19,329 nt of DNA from Cladosporium sp. IMV 00045 (lineage: Eukaryota; Ascomycota; Dothideomycetes; Cladosporiales; Cladosporiaceae). The notes beneath the pieces were generated by a model. That model made no database searches. It was not told the DNA's origin and worked only from the letters and a program-made list of their open reading frames with translations. This document shows, piece after piece, positions 1 through 9,780 of the stretch. The first letter of the stretch is position 1; the number at the start of each line of letters is the position of its first letter. Position numbers and translations under genes: made by a program. The stretch is taken from positions 1-19,329 of the forward strand of contig MSJI02000206.1 of assembly GCA_001931905.2 (NCBI GenBank). The letters run 5' to 3'.

Positions 1-837
1 GGGGGAGAACTTGGTGTTGGATAATTTTCATCCTCTTCTTTTCCTTTCTTTTCCCTCTTGGATTCAAAATTATTTCGTGACTATCTTAAGGACAGGATCG
101 GGTATTGGTTTTATCATATACAAAATTTCTGTTTCGGATTTTTCTCATTTTCTTCTCATGTCCCGGTAGTCAATGGCTTGGGTAGTGATCAAGGGAATGC
201 CAGAACATGAAGGGCAAACATTTTTCGGAGTGACGCAGTTGGCAGAAGGGCGTCACCATGCATGGCGTTCCTGCCTTCTTCCACCAAGAACCGACCTCGT
301 GTCTTGGGCGATTTTCACTTCCGAAAACATTCTCGGGGAGATGAGAAGTGGATGTTCTGTTGTGGTTGATTACCTTATTCTTCAAAATGCATGGAGGATT
401 ATTGATGATTACACTTCTGATAACAAGGTCTGATATTACGTTTTCGGCTTCTAGTAAATTTGAGCGATAATGAAAGTGGTATTCCATTGATGTTTCCACT
501 CTCATGTCCACACCATCTTGGAAAGAAGAGACAGTCCCACCAAGCGCGCTCACGCCCGCAAACCAAAGCTCTCTCCATCTCCACACTCCACTTCACTCCT
601 CTCCCCACCAAGCCCTTCATCATCATTGATAGACACGATAAGCTTCTCAATCAAGCAGGTCACATCCGCCAAGCCCGTCCGCTCATTCTCCAAGAGCCTG
701 CTATGCTGCATGAGGAATGTCGTACTGGCTCAATTTATGCAGCTATCATTCTGCTCTTGCCATTCGATTGCGGAACATTTACCTCGGGACCACGCGTGCG
801 CGGCATTGACCTCACTACTTGCATACCCTGTCGGTTG
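1..837. other. Upstream region of the M6 protease gene, no convincing gene
   Basis: Several overlapping open frames of 80-150 codons occur on both strands, but none has a recognisable domain, a favoured codon pattern or a clear signal peptide, and they contradict one another. The first 170 bases are AT-rich with pyrimidine runs. The stretch carries several HGATAR (GATA-factor) hexamers on both strands. I read it as the promoter of the downstream secreted protease plus flanking sequence. A gene lying mostly left of the window cannot be excluded. Confidence 0.6.
418..641 (+). promoter_or_regulatory. Cluster of HGATAR GATA-factor motifs
   Basis: TGATAA lies at 418-423, CGATAA at 465-470, and a close pair, TGATAG at 627-632 and CGATAA at 636-641, in the same orientation. 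Complementary copies lie outside this span at 81-86, 111-116 and 743-748. HGATAR is the binding motif of fungal nitrogen regulators of the AreA/NIT2 family, which favour closely spaced pairs and often control secreted proteases. The assignment is by motif only. Confidence 0.35.
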
Positions 838-851
838 GGTATATATATTAA
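838..851 (+). promoter_or_regulatory. TATA box of the M6 protease gene
   Basis: A run GGGTATATATATTA lies about 75-85 bases before the preferred start codon at 924. This spacing would give a short leader, with transcription probably starting in the 870s to 890s. An ATG at 857 opens an 18-codon frame ending at 913, but it lies so close to the TATA box that it is probably not in the mRNA. Confidence 0.6.
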
Positions 852-923
852 GGATCATGGAAGACGCTCCGGGTTTTCTGACTACCTCACGGCGGTTTGT
901 CGCTGAGGATTGATATTCTGGAA

Positions 924-3014
924 ATGTTTGTTAAGAGTGCTCCTTCCACCGCGCTGGTGGCGCTGGCTGCTGGGACGACTCTTGCGCGTGCTTTGCCTGT
1001 GGACGACAAGAACAGCTATATACCAGACGACGATGCAGCAGCAGCAGACCCCTTCGCCATCCTCGACCCGCAAGACTGGACTGATCCCGACGACATGTTG
1101 TGGGAAGACTTCGTCCCCACGCCGGGCGACAGGTGGTACGATCCCACGCGCACAGGAACGGAACGGAATTTCAACATCGCCCTGGTGGCGGTCGACTACC
1201 CAGACGCCGACTTCGTCATCACTATGCCGGAGAACTCGACCGTCTTCACCAACCCGCAAGCCGCGGCCAACAGCCTGCGCCGCGAGGACGTCACGGCCTT
1301 CTACAGAGACTTGCTCAACAAGCCGCAGGACCTCAACCGCAACCGCACCTTGCACGAGTACTGGATGGAAAACTCTGGCGGCAAGTATGGTGTCGACTTG
1401 ACTGCTTTTGGCGCTTATCGCATGCCGAGTCTTTCCTATCAGTATGGTGTGGATGATGAGGAGGGTGGCTTTAACGAAGACGCCTGCCCGGAGCCCGGTC
1501 CTTGCTCTATCGATCTTCGAACCGACGCTCTGGGGGCTTGGAGGGCTGATGTGGGCAATGAGACCGCAGACGCCTACGAGCTGGTTTTCATCCTCTCAGC
1601 CGGTCAGGACGAGTCTTCCACATGGCAGGAGTTCGGCCAGATGCTCTTCGACGGACCCGAGGACGTCCCTCCAGAATTCGGCCCGCCAGGAAACAGCAGT
1701 CTGCCAGACTGGGCGCAAACTCGCTATGTGAATTGGACATCATGGGCGGCGGCGTCCACCATTTGGCCGAATGCTGGCCGCGGCTCGTCGACGCAGGGTG
1801 AAAGCTCAGGCATGGGAACGTACGCTCATGAATTGACTCACCTCCTCGGCATCGGTGACAACTACAACAACCCCTATGCCTCGCAGCCAGTGCGAGCCTA
1901 CACAGGTCCCTGGTCAATGATGTCCCGCGGCAGTTTCAACGGACCCGGCGGGCCTCACACGCGCTGGCAAATACCCTCGCTGCAAGGCGGCTCTCTGGGC
2001 TCAACCCACACGATGGGCGACAAAATGCGCATCGGCCTCGTCGACAACTCCAGCATCCTGCGCGTCACGCGGGACGAGCTCTCCCAGCACGGCGGCGTAC
2101 TGGTCGCCGACCTCACCGCGCGCGTCATCCACCCCGAAGCCGCTGGCGAGGGTCTCATGGGCGTGCACCTCGTCATGGGAAACGACCTATCCCCCGCATG
2201 CAACCAGACGATCGAACCGCTCTGCGACGGCGGCGGGTACAACAACTACAACATCGAAGTGATCGACCGCATGGGCGCCGACAGCTTCCAGCCCGACCAC
2301 GGCGTCATGCTCAGCAAGACCAAAGACGCCGACAGGCCTGCGCCCTTCCAATGGACAATCGACGCCAACCCGCAGGACATCCGCTTGCTCGACTTTGTCC
2401 GCCCGGACGGCTCGCCGCAGTACATCACCATCGGCGACTACCGCCAATTGGCCGACGCGCTCTTCCACGCCGGCACGCGCTCGGGGAGCGAGTACGAGTA
2501 CGTCGACGAGCCTAACGGGCTGCACTTCTACATCATCGCCCCATCGCGCGATGAGCAGGGTGTGCTGCACTATACCGTGGGCGTGCGGGCGTTGAATGCC
2601 ACTGCTCCAGCTTCTTCTGCCGTGAAAGTGAAGAAAGGAAAATTCACCCCTTCGCACAGCAACAGCACCCACACCTCCTACAACAACAGCACACTGACTT
2701 TCACCGGAACATGCACATTCCCTCTCCTCAACACCAGCCCTTCCACCTCCTCATCCAACACCACCATCTCCTCACACTTCTCATCCTCCATCTACCGCCT
2801 CAGCGCTTCCGTCGCAGAAGGCGGAGAAGGCTGGCACGTCGCCCTCTCCAACGCGCTCGCCTCGGCTCGCTCAGGCGGCAAGGAAGAGGCGCAAGTCAAA
2901 GTCGCCGTGGGAGCCGAGGCGGGCGCTGGAAAGAAAGCGAGGGTCGTGCTGGAAGCTACGATGGAGGGGGACGAGGGGGTGAAGGCGAGGGGGGAGTGTT
3001 GGGTTGGGATGTAA
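924..3014 (+). CDS. Secreted M6-family zinc metalloprotease (immune inhibitor A-like)
   Basis: Predicted extracellular zinc endopeptidase of 696 residues, without introns. I chose the ATG at 924 because it opens a signal peptide: hydrophobic residues 7-20, with a likely cut after the ARA at 21-23. Residues 83-95 (FNIALVAVDYPDA) and 126-170 match the conserved N-terminal part of the M6 domain. The active site is HELTHLLGIGD at 302-312, fitting HExxHxxGxxD with H302, H306 and D312 as zinc ligands and E303 as general base. A Met-turn-like WSMMSRGS follows at 330-337. After about residue 560 comes a Ser/Thr/Asn-rich stretch with many N-glycosylation sequons, then about 100 residues I do not recognise, containing C597 and C692. 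M6 peptidases are best known from bacteria (InhA) and also occur in fungi. The preceding promoter has a TATA box and GATA motifs. The substrate cannot be read from the sequence. Confidence 0.9.
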   Translation: MFVKSAPSTALVALAAGTTLARALPVDDKNSYIPDDDAAAADPFAILDPQDWTDPDDMLWEDFVPTPGDRWYDPTRTGTERNFNIALVAVDYPDADFVITMPENSTVFTNPQAAANSLRREDVTAFYRDLLNKPQDLNRNRTLHEYWMENSGGKYGVDLTAFGAYRMPSLSYQYGVDDEEGGFNEDACPEPGPCSIDLRTDALGAWRADVGNETADAYELVFILSAGQDESSTWQEFGQMLFDGPEDVPPEFGPPGNSSLPDWAQTRYVNWTSWAAASTIWPNAGRGSSTQGESSGMGTYAHELTHLLGIGDNYNNPYASQPVRAYTGPWSMMSRGSFNGPGGPHTRWQIPSLQGGSLGSTHTMGDKMRIGLVDNSSILRVTRDELSQHGGVLVADLTARVIHPEAAGEGLMGVHLVMGNDLSPACNQTIEPLCDGGGYNNYNIEVIDRMGADSFQPDHGVMLSKTKDADRPAPFQWTIDANPQDIRLLDFVRPDGSPQYITIGDYRQLADALFHAGTRSGSEYEYVDEPNGLHFYIIAPSRDEQGVLHYTVGVRALNATAPASSAVKVKKGKFTPSHSNSTHTSYNNSTLTFTGTCTFPLLNTSPSTSSSNTTISSHFSSSIYRLSASVAEGGEGWHVALSNALASARSGGKEEAQVKVAVGAEAGAGKKARVVLEATMEGDEGVKARGECWVGM

Positions 3015-3366
3015 CACGTGCTTCATAGAAAGGAGAGCCGGAAAGACCTGCAAAGAGGTCTCGGCTGGGATGGGTATGGAGTTTCAATAAGAAGAGACAG
3101 CATGGCAGATTCCCAAATACGTGCGCCTTATCTGATGCTTTTTGTACTTTCTTCCGTGCTAATCATTTGGCGTTCCCAAATGCTTGCTATGGGGAGTCAG
3201 GCTTTTGCTCGTTCCATCCATTGACGCCTGGCTCTTGACACCCATAGACGTCGAAGAATCCACCATCCGTCTAATCAAGGTACCGTAACCTCAAGTGCCC
3301 GACCGACTTGTCGAACCAGGCCTAGAGCAGTCCTCTTACAGGGTGATTGATTATCAGCTCAAATCC

Positions 3367-3382
3367 ACATGTACGTACATGT
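3367..3382. repeat. 16-bp perfect palindrome
   Basis: ACATGTACGTACATGT reads the same on both strands. It lies in intergenic DNA about 350 bases after the protease stop and 940 bases before the PhoD start. It could be a dimeric transcription-factor site. No function is shown. Confidence 0.5.
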
Positions 3383-3982
3383 AGTCAACGTATGTGTCGA
3401 AACGCAGATATTCACGATTCACGACTCCTCGTCTCGTCACGTCCGGCGGGCCTGATTGACACGTCGAACTCGAGACCCACTCAAGGGCAGTGGAAGCAGG
3501 TCCGTGGCGTCTTGTTCGGCTCGGAGAGATTATAGCCCTCACTCGAAGTGGGTCGACGATGGTAATTGCGCTATTGTGATTGGCGTGTAGGAGCTCTCTA
3601 GTGCGCGCCTTGCCCAGATTGAACTTTGAGGAGGTGGGAGCTGGGGATGCGTTCATCTTGCATATGCGCGTAATGGATTTGATTGTTGTTTGTTCACGTT
3701 CTGTCTATGGATGTATGGATGGTAGGTAGCATGGCAGAATCCTCGTTGATGTCGCGCAGACTTCAAGGCAACACAGTTGCTGGTAGTGCAATGTGTGATC
3801 CCGTCGCCTATCGTTCTCCTTGCATGTCGGACAGGCAGTCGAGATGAAAGTAGTGGCAAGGAGAGCATCAACAAAGCCAAGCCCCTTGTGCATCTCTTCC
3901 AACAGGGAATCCTGCTTTGACTCCTTGACCATCCAGGCAGTCTCGTCCTTAGCCTTTGCATATCATCGACGGATCCAGGGAG

Positions 3983-4012
3983 CTCTCTCCCTCTCTCTCT
4001 CTCTCTCTTCTC
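3983..4012 (+). repeat. CT-rich microsatellite in the PhoD 5' region
   Basis: An almost pure CT tract with an uninterrupted (CT)9 at 3991-4008. It lies about 310-340 bases before the PhoD start codon. CT-rich tracts just upstream of transcription starts are common in filamentous fungal promoters, so this is probably a core-promoter element or start of the leader. Confidence 0.6.
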
Positions 4013-4321
4013 AGCTCGAGTACATCTGCACAATCTCTCCCGTTCGCTTCCCACCGCCCCGCCCTGCCTGTTTCACAGCGCCACCTTCTTTTCCCGTGTG
4101 ACATCCACGCCCGTGCCACAGCTACAACTACTACTACTTAGCACTTCCATCACCTCTCCTACCACTTTCTTACCATATACCCACCAACACCGCCACTCCT
4201 TCGCCTGTCAACTCTAATAAACCATTACACACACATACAACCGCGATACATAATCCTTTCATTAGCCACGCCATCTTAATCCTTCCTCTGCCAGGGACTC
4301 CTCTCCCTCCATAATAACACA

Positions 4322-6577
4322 ATGGCAACCGCCGCCGTCCAACAGGCACAAGTGCCCGGCGCGTCGCATCTCCTCGACCAAACCACCGGCCTTCCCGCAA
4401 ACACTGGATATGCGCCCGCGCAGGACGCGTCCGCAGTACAACCAAACACCACCGCGTCTTCCTCCAGCAATGGCGTAGGCGCTGGTCCCCAAGTTCTCAG
4501 CACCGGCGGTGGCTTGGAAGTCATCTGCGGGCCATTGTTGAACTACAGGCGCATGAGCGGCGAGAACACGAACAACCCGATCTGGCACGGCAGTGTGCTC
4601 GTCGTGAGCACCCCGGGAAACATCCCAGAGCGCCTCACTTTGCAGAATGCTGGTGCTGGCAGTGCTGGCCAGCCGCAGCAGCGCGAGGGAACGAAGCTGT
4701 ACGAGGATAAGAAGAGCGCTTTCTGGCAGTTCTCCATCGAGGTGCCGTTCCTCGACCAGGAGTCTGTTTGGGAGTACAGCATACCGCGCATGAGGACGGT
4801 CGACGGCAAGAGCGTCGACAAGCCGATGCGCTTCTTCCTCCCCTCCAAGAACGAGAGCATGCGCATCATGTTTCACTCCTGCAATGGCTTTTCCGTGGGA
4901 ACGGACGAGGACGCCTGGTCCGGTCCGGCTCTGTGGAATGATGTCCTGCGCGTGCACGCCGAGCAGCCCTTTCACGTCATGATCGGAGGTGGCGACCAGA
5001 TCTACAACGACAGCGTTCGCGTCGACGGCCCATTGAAGCCGTGGACTGACATTGGAAACCCGGAGAAGCGTCGCCATTTCCCGTTCGGTGAGGACATGCG
5101 CGCGCAATGCGATCAGTACTATTTCGACAACTACGTCAAATGGTACGGTATGGCTCCTTTCTCCAATGCCAATGGACAGATTGCGCAATTGAACATCTGG
5201 GACGACCATGACATTATTGACGGCTTCGGCTCGTACACGGATCATTTCATGAAGTGTCCCGTCTTTCGTGGCATTGGCGGTGTTGCGCACAAGTACTACA
5301 TGCTTTTCCAGCACCATCTGCCACCACCAGTCAGCACCTTCACTACGGACGCGCCTGAGACTACCGGTGGACACGCGAAGACGACTCCCGGTGACCCTAC
5401 GCAGCTTCAGAGCTCGTACGTTGCGAAGATTGAGCATGAGGATCCCAGCTACATCATCGGCAAGAGGCCCGGACCATACGTCGAAGAGTGCAGCAGGCAT
5501 ATCTTCTGTCAGCTGGGGAAACGCATGGCTTTCCTCGGCATCGATGCAAGGACAGAGCGTACGCGCCACCAGATCAACTACCCCGAAACTTACGAGCAGA
5601 TCTGGAACCATGTCGATGCGCATGTCACCAAGTCCAACGGATCGATTCGCCATCTCGTCTTGTTGCTTGGTGTCCCCATTGCCTACCCTCGTCTGCAGTG
5701 GCTTGAGAACATCCTCCGCTCCCCGTTCATCGCGCCCCTCCGTCTCCTCAACAAGCGTTTCGGCGTGGCCGGCAGCTTCTTCAACCAATTCGACGGTGGC
5801 GTCGATCTCCTCGACGATCTCGACGACCACTACACGGCCGGCCAGCACAAGAAGGAGCGCAAAGAACTGATCCTCCGCCTCCAAGACCTCGCCAAAAAGC
5901 ACTCCATGCGCGTCACCATCCTGGGAGGCGACGTCCACCTCGCCGCCCTCGGCCGCTTCTACAGCAAACCGGAGCTGAACATCAACGCCGAAGCCGACTG
6001 GCGCTACATGCCCAACATCGTCTCGTCGGCCATCACCAACAAGCCCCCTCCATCCGCGGTCGCCAACCTCCTCGCCAAGCGCAACAAAATCCACCACCTC
6101 AACCACGAAACCCACGAGACCCTCCTCGAGCTCTTCGACAAGAACCCCGGCGCCGGCGAGCCGGGCGTCAAGCCCAAATCCGCCGACAACAACAAGGCCA
6201 CCATGCCCAGCAGGAACTACGCCATCATCACCGAATCCCACCCGCACACGGGCCTCGTCGGCGCCGCCGCCAACGGCAACGGCGTCACCAACGGCGCCAA
6301 CCCGGAAGTTCCCAACGGCACGACAGCGGACAGCACGACTTTCACCGCCCCCAAAAACCCCCGCGAGCCCCTGCACGTCGGCGAACAAGGCGCCGGCACC
6401 TCTCACGCGGCCGCTTCGGGCGTCAAGCGCACGAATTTGGCGGGCCCGGATGGTTTGGACGTGTGCATTCGCGTGGAGAAGAACCCGAGCGATCGCGAGG
6501 GCCACACGGAGGGTTATGGCTTTAGCATCCCCGCGTTGGACGTTAAGGGTTATGAGGGGAGGGGGGAGAAGTGGTAG
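4322..6577 (+). CDS. PhoD-like metallophosphatase, intracellular fungal type
   Basis: Predicted metal-dependent phosphatase/phosphodiesterase of 751 residues in one exon. Motifs typical of the PhoD-like metallophosphatase fold are present: GGGDQ at 222-226, NIWDDHD at 291-297 (the NxxDDHE-like metal-binding signature of PhoD proteins) and GGDVH at 535-539. Residues 247-276, ending in a YFDNYVKWYG-type stretch, are also characteristic of the large fungal PhoD-like proteins. There is no signal peptide or membrane segment, unlike exported bacterial PhoD, so a cytosolic place is likely. The first 55 residues and the last 130 or so (Asn/Gly/Ala/Pro-rich) are low-complexity and probably disordered. 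The start codon sits in a good context (cacaATGG). No TTA, CTA or TCA codon is used in the whole gene, a sign of strong codon preference. The natural substrate is unknown. Confidence 0.85.
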   Translation: MATAAVQQAQVPGASHLLDQTTGLPANTGYAPAQDASAVQPNTTASSSSNGVGAGPQVLSTGGGLEVICGPLLNYRRMSGENTNNPIWHGSVLVVSTPGNIPERLTLQNAGAGSAGQPQQREGTKLYEDKKSAFWQFSIEVPFLDQESVWEYSIPRMRTVDGKSVDKPMRFFLPSKNESMRIMFHSCNGFSVGTDEDAWSGPALWNDVLRVHAEQPFHVMIGGGDQIYNDSVRVDGPLKPWTDIGNPEKRRHFPFGEDMRAQCDQYYFDNYVKWYGMAPFSNANGQIAQLNIWDDHDIIDGFGSYTDHFMKCPVFRGIGGVAHKYYMLFQHHLPPPVSTFTTDAPETTGGHAKTTPGDPTQLQSSYVAKIEHEDPSYIIGKRPGPYVEECSRHIFCQLGKRMAFLGIDARTERTRHQINYPETYEQIWNHVDAHVTKSNGSIRHLVLLLGVPIAYPRLQWLENILRSPFIAPLRLLNKRFGVAGSFFNQFDGGVDLLDDLDDHYTAGQHKKERKELILRLQDLAKKHSMRVTILGGDVHLAALGRFYSKPELNINAEADWRYMPNIVSSAITNKPPPSAVANLLAKRNKIHHLNHETHETLLELFDKNPGAGEPGVKPKSADNNKATMPSRNYAIITESHPHTGLVGAAANGNGVTNGANPEVPNGTTADSTTFTAPKNPREPLHVGEQGAGTSHAAASGVKRTNLAGPDGLDVCIRVEKNPSDREGHTEGYGFSIPALDVKGYEGRGEKW

Positions 6578-6799
6578 GGTCACTTCTTTTTGAAGTTTTG
6601 AGGAGGGATTGGATATGGATAATTGGACTTTTGGTTTCTTTTCTTTCTAGTTTGATGTGTTTGTTGTGTTGGCGTAGGGGAAGGGATACCCTGTATCGTT
6701 TATTCGCTATTATTGCCTCTTAGTTAAATTTGCTTATCAACAGTCGTAATCTCGCAAATGTCCTTTTCTCACTCTATCTCCCCCATCTGTCTCGCCCAT
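6578..6799. other. Shared 3' region of convergent PhoD and RRN6 genes
   Basis: Only 222 bases separate the two stop codons. The sequence is T-rich on the + strand after the PhoD stop, as expected for a 3' untranslated region and termination zone. The two transcripts may overlap at their 3' ends. No canonical AATAAA is visible. Confidence 0.5.
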
Positions 6800-9780
6800 C
6801 TAAAACCCCTGCTTCCTCTTCTTCTTCGCCGGCGTCCTCGCCGCACCACCACCAAACCCACCAAACCTCCCCGGCACCGCCTGACTGGCCACCCCGGGAG
6901 CGAAACTCTGACTGCTCCCCATCATGCCAGTTCCCAGTTTCGGCCCCGGCCTCAGACTCTCACTCCCACCCTGCGCCGGCTGGCTGGCACTAACCACCAA
7001 CTCCGGCATCTGACTACTCGCCAAATGCTGCTGCTGACTGGCCGCAGCCTCCTTGCGCTGACGGCGAATGTGCCTCTCGGCCTTGCGGTGCAGGCGCGCG
7101 CGCTGCTTCTCCGTCAGCTGCGAGTCGGCTTCTTCGTCCTGCGTTTGCTGGGTGATTTGGCGGGACGTCGTGAGCCAGTCATAGTTCGCAGGGTCGGCGC
7201 CGGGGGTCCAGTGGGAGAGGATCTTGTTCAGGGAACGCGGGAGGGAGGGGGGTGCGGGTTTGGTGAAGGTGGCGTATTTTCGCAAGCGGGAAATTTCGAG
7301 GGATGTGAAGGCCGAGGTGCGGCTGGAGGCTGTCGTGATGGAGGGGGTGCCTGTTGGTGAGGGCGTGGGGAGGGCGGATTGGGAGGCGACGTTGGGGTTG
7401 GGGAATTGGTTTGTTTGTGGGAGCTCTGCGGCGCGCATGGGCAGATCCCAGGTTTGGCTTTGGCTTTGGCTTGGGGGTTTTTCGTCTTGTTGGGTTTCGG
7501 CGGGCTCTGCGATGGTTTCGGGGCGTAGTATGTGACTGGCTAGAGTGATGTCTGCCGCAAGTCGGCGAGCTAGCTGTTCTTTTGCCAGACGGACTCGTCC
7601 GGGAACGGATCCGGACAGTGGAGAGATCCAGTGTGAAACAATTGAGTTGTAAGCATTGGCGAAGTTGTTCACTGAGGAGCGCGGATCATGCCAGCCAGGT
7701 TGTGCTGTCGGAATAGTCGCAAGAGTGTACTTCATGCTTTGGGCGCCGGCGTCATCTGTTTGATCCAAAGCCTGCGAAGATGGCGGAGAGATCGTGTTTA
7801 ACTGCTCCATCTGCGCCGATGCGGAGTCCATGTCGGTTATGGTCAATTCACCGTTCGAAAGCTCCAGTGCAGTTTTCATCACTGCAGTGTCAGTGTCAAC
7901 CGGCTGTTCGAGGAGCTCTCGCATGTGAGCTAAGGTGTCCATCACGTTCGACGCAGGCGGAGGGTATGTTTCCATCTTTCGAGCCGTATATTCATGTTGG
8001 AGAGTCCATTGAAGCCCGCGCAAACGTTTCGCGTGTTCTCTACGTTGCCTGATGTATGCAGCAACGGGCTCGTTCATCTCGTCAAACATTTCTGACGCAA
8101 GCGGTGGCTCATCTGTCACAAAGTCTTCTTTGATCTTCGATGTTGTTCCGACGAGCCTGCCGCTCCATTCTGGGGCTTGAACTTCGCTGACGCGATAGGT
8201 CGTTGGTCGATCCAAGTATAGCAAGCTCGATATGGCCAAGTCGTTCGTTAAAGCTATCAACGAGACGAAGCGACAGTCGCCTGCGCGCAAGCGTCCTGCA
8301 ATCGTGTCATTGGCGTTTGCAGAGCGTTTCTCGCCAATCGACATAGAATGGAAGTGAAATTCGAGAATGTTGGGATTATCCGCGTTGCCGTCAAGGGTAG
8401 CTTTCAGCCGAAACCTCGCTGGGTCGTGAAGTGATGGAGTAAAGCCTTTTTCGAGGTCGAGCATATACGCTACAAGAGTCGGGTTCAGGGCAGAGCGAAT
8501 AATGACCGTCAAAACTGATTCGATGTCAGCAAACGTCGTGTCTCGTCCGGACAAGTATACATACAGCCCTCATTGCGGGAAAGTGCCAATCGCAAAGACA
8601 CATCCTCTGCATTCTGAAAGTGCCGTATGCGCATCGTGGACCGAGCTTTTGGTTCCCCATTCTTGTCATCGATGTGCATTGAATGCACGTGCGTCGTAGT
8701 CAATACTAGAGCGCGCGTCGGATCTGAAGGTACAGCGACCAAGTCCAAGACCCATGCTGACACCTCTGATACATTCAGCGGGAGATCTTGAAGCCTCGAA
8801 GCATCTGAGCTAATGTCATAGAGGCTCACAGCATGCCTGGTAGCGACGAGGACAGTGTTTGGGTTGTAAACCCAAAGCACGCGAGCCCAGCCGTCGTTCA
8901 ATGTAGTTTTTCTCGCTCCATCCTCATCCAATGCAGAAGACCGAATGCAAACAGCATCCGAAGATTCTCTGTTTGAAAATTCCATAACTTTCCATCGCGC
9001 ATTTTGATCGATCACAGCAAACTGTCGAGGAAACCAGGGATTGAAAGCCACATCAGCATGAGTGTCGTCACCCCGTCCGGCTGTGCCAAATTCAAACAAG
9101 AGCCTGAGCTGCAATCGTGCTGGACCCGACTTTCTCAAAACAGGTTTGAAAATTATCGTTCGGCAACTCGTTCGCACCGCAAGTAGATTCTCGCCACTTT
9201 CGATCGGCTGCGCGAACATGATCTGCAACACTGGGGCGCCTTCGCCTCGCCATGTCGTCTCCTCGCCGGAAATCACTGGCACCTCCAGCCAGATGTCCTT
9301 GCTGTCGTTCCAGCCCTGCTTCTGCACTTGCACTTGCACGACCCTTACGTCGCTTCCCGTGGGACCTGTCGCAAAGGCTGCTAGTTGCGTAGATCTTCGG
9401 GTGCGTTCGTCGAAGACACGTCCGAAAGATAGTAGAGATCCTTTGACGGGATCATGCCTTTTACTGGCAGTAGTGACAGCCTCGGAAGTCTTAAGCAATG
9501 GCCCTAAGAGGGACGCTGCTGGTCGAAATTCAGGATGAGATCGGGCGATCTCGTCAACCTGTTTGCTTTGGCGAACGAAAGGCGGGTCCAAGGCAAGATC
9601 GGTATCAGTCGTGAAATTGGGGAGATCGGGAGACGGTGTGATGGTTTTCGAGACTCCAAGTTGCTCAAGCACACGCAGTTGATTCGGAACTTTCTCAAAG
9701 TACCATGATCGCTCCTCAGTTTGATATATCGCGTTTCCGTAGTGGCCATACGGCAGACCGTTCCAGTCCTGGTCAGCCAT
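6800..9780 (-). CDS. RRN6: RRN6-like RNA polymerase I core-factor subunit (two exons)
   Basis: Predicted subunit of the Pol I core factor (Rrn6/Rrn7/Rrn11 in yeast), which recruits RNA polymerase I to the rDNA promoter in the nucleolus. The coding sequence joins 9780-8565 and 8514-6800 on the minus strand, giving 976 residues, a usual size for filamentous fungal RRN6-like proteins. The N-terminus has the family's YGHYGNAIY-type motif (residues 11-19). Residues up to about 420 are consistent with the beta-propeller region, followed by a helical part. The C-terminal 200 residues are Ser/Gln/Pro-rich with a basic helix (EKQRARLHRKAERHIRRQRK) and end in KKKRKQGF, resembling the conserved basic tail of the family. 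The 50-nt intron restores the frame across codon 406; without it translation would stop at 8509, after 423 residues. The gene is divergent from SPC25 and convergent with PhoD. Identification rests on N- and C-terminal motifs and overall layout. Confidence 0.82.
8515..8564 (-). other. 50-nt spliceosomal intron in RRN6
   Basis: Reading the minus strand, the donor is GTATGT, a branch site GCTGAC lies 11-16 bases before the 3' end and the acceptor is TCAG. Removal joins ...RNEG to FLTVII in one frame (phase 1). The two exon frames overlap in this interval, and retention would place a stop six bases into exon 2. Confidence 0.88.

Larger units (their letters stand above)
3015..4321. other. Intergenic region between the protease and PhoD genes
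   Basis: About 1.3 kb without a credible gene; short frames on both strands lack domains and look random. The left end holds the 3' untranslated region of the protease gene; an AATAAG at 3086-3091, 70 bases after the stop, is a possible poly(A) signal. A 16-bp perfect palindrome lies at 3367-3382. From about 3980 the + strand becomes pyrimidine-rich, with a CT microsatellite, CTA repeats near 4124-4138 and many C/T/A runs. This is typical of promoter and 5' leader of a well-expressed filamentous fungal gene, here the PhoD-like gene. Confidence 0.6.

Noticed and set aside
460..913. Two overlapping plus-strand frames of 131-148 codons before the protease gene
   Set aside because: They overlap in different frames, have no domain or signal peptide, and run through the TATA box of the protease gene.
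857..913. An 18-codon ATG frame just before the protease start
   Set aside because: It begins only about 6-15 bases after the TATA box, so the ATG is probably upstream of the transcription start.
4262..6583. A 773-codon open frame on the minus strand, antisense to the whole PhoD gene
   Set aside because: It is in register with the sense codons, so it stays open simply because the PhoD gene uses no TTA, CTA or TCA codons. Its Val/Gly/Ala/Glu-rich translation shows no domain, while the sense strand has clear metallophosphatase motifs.
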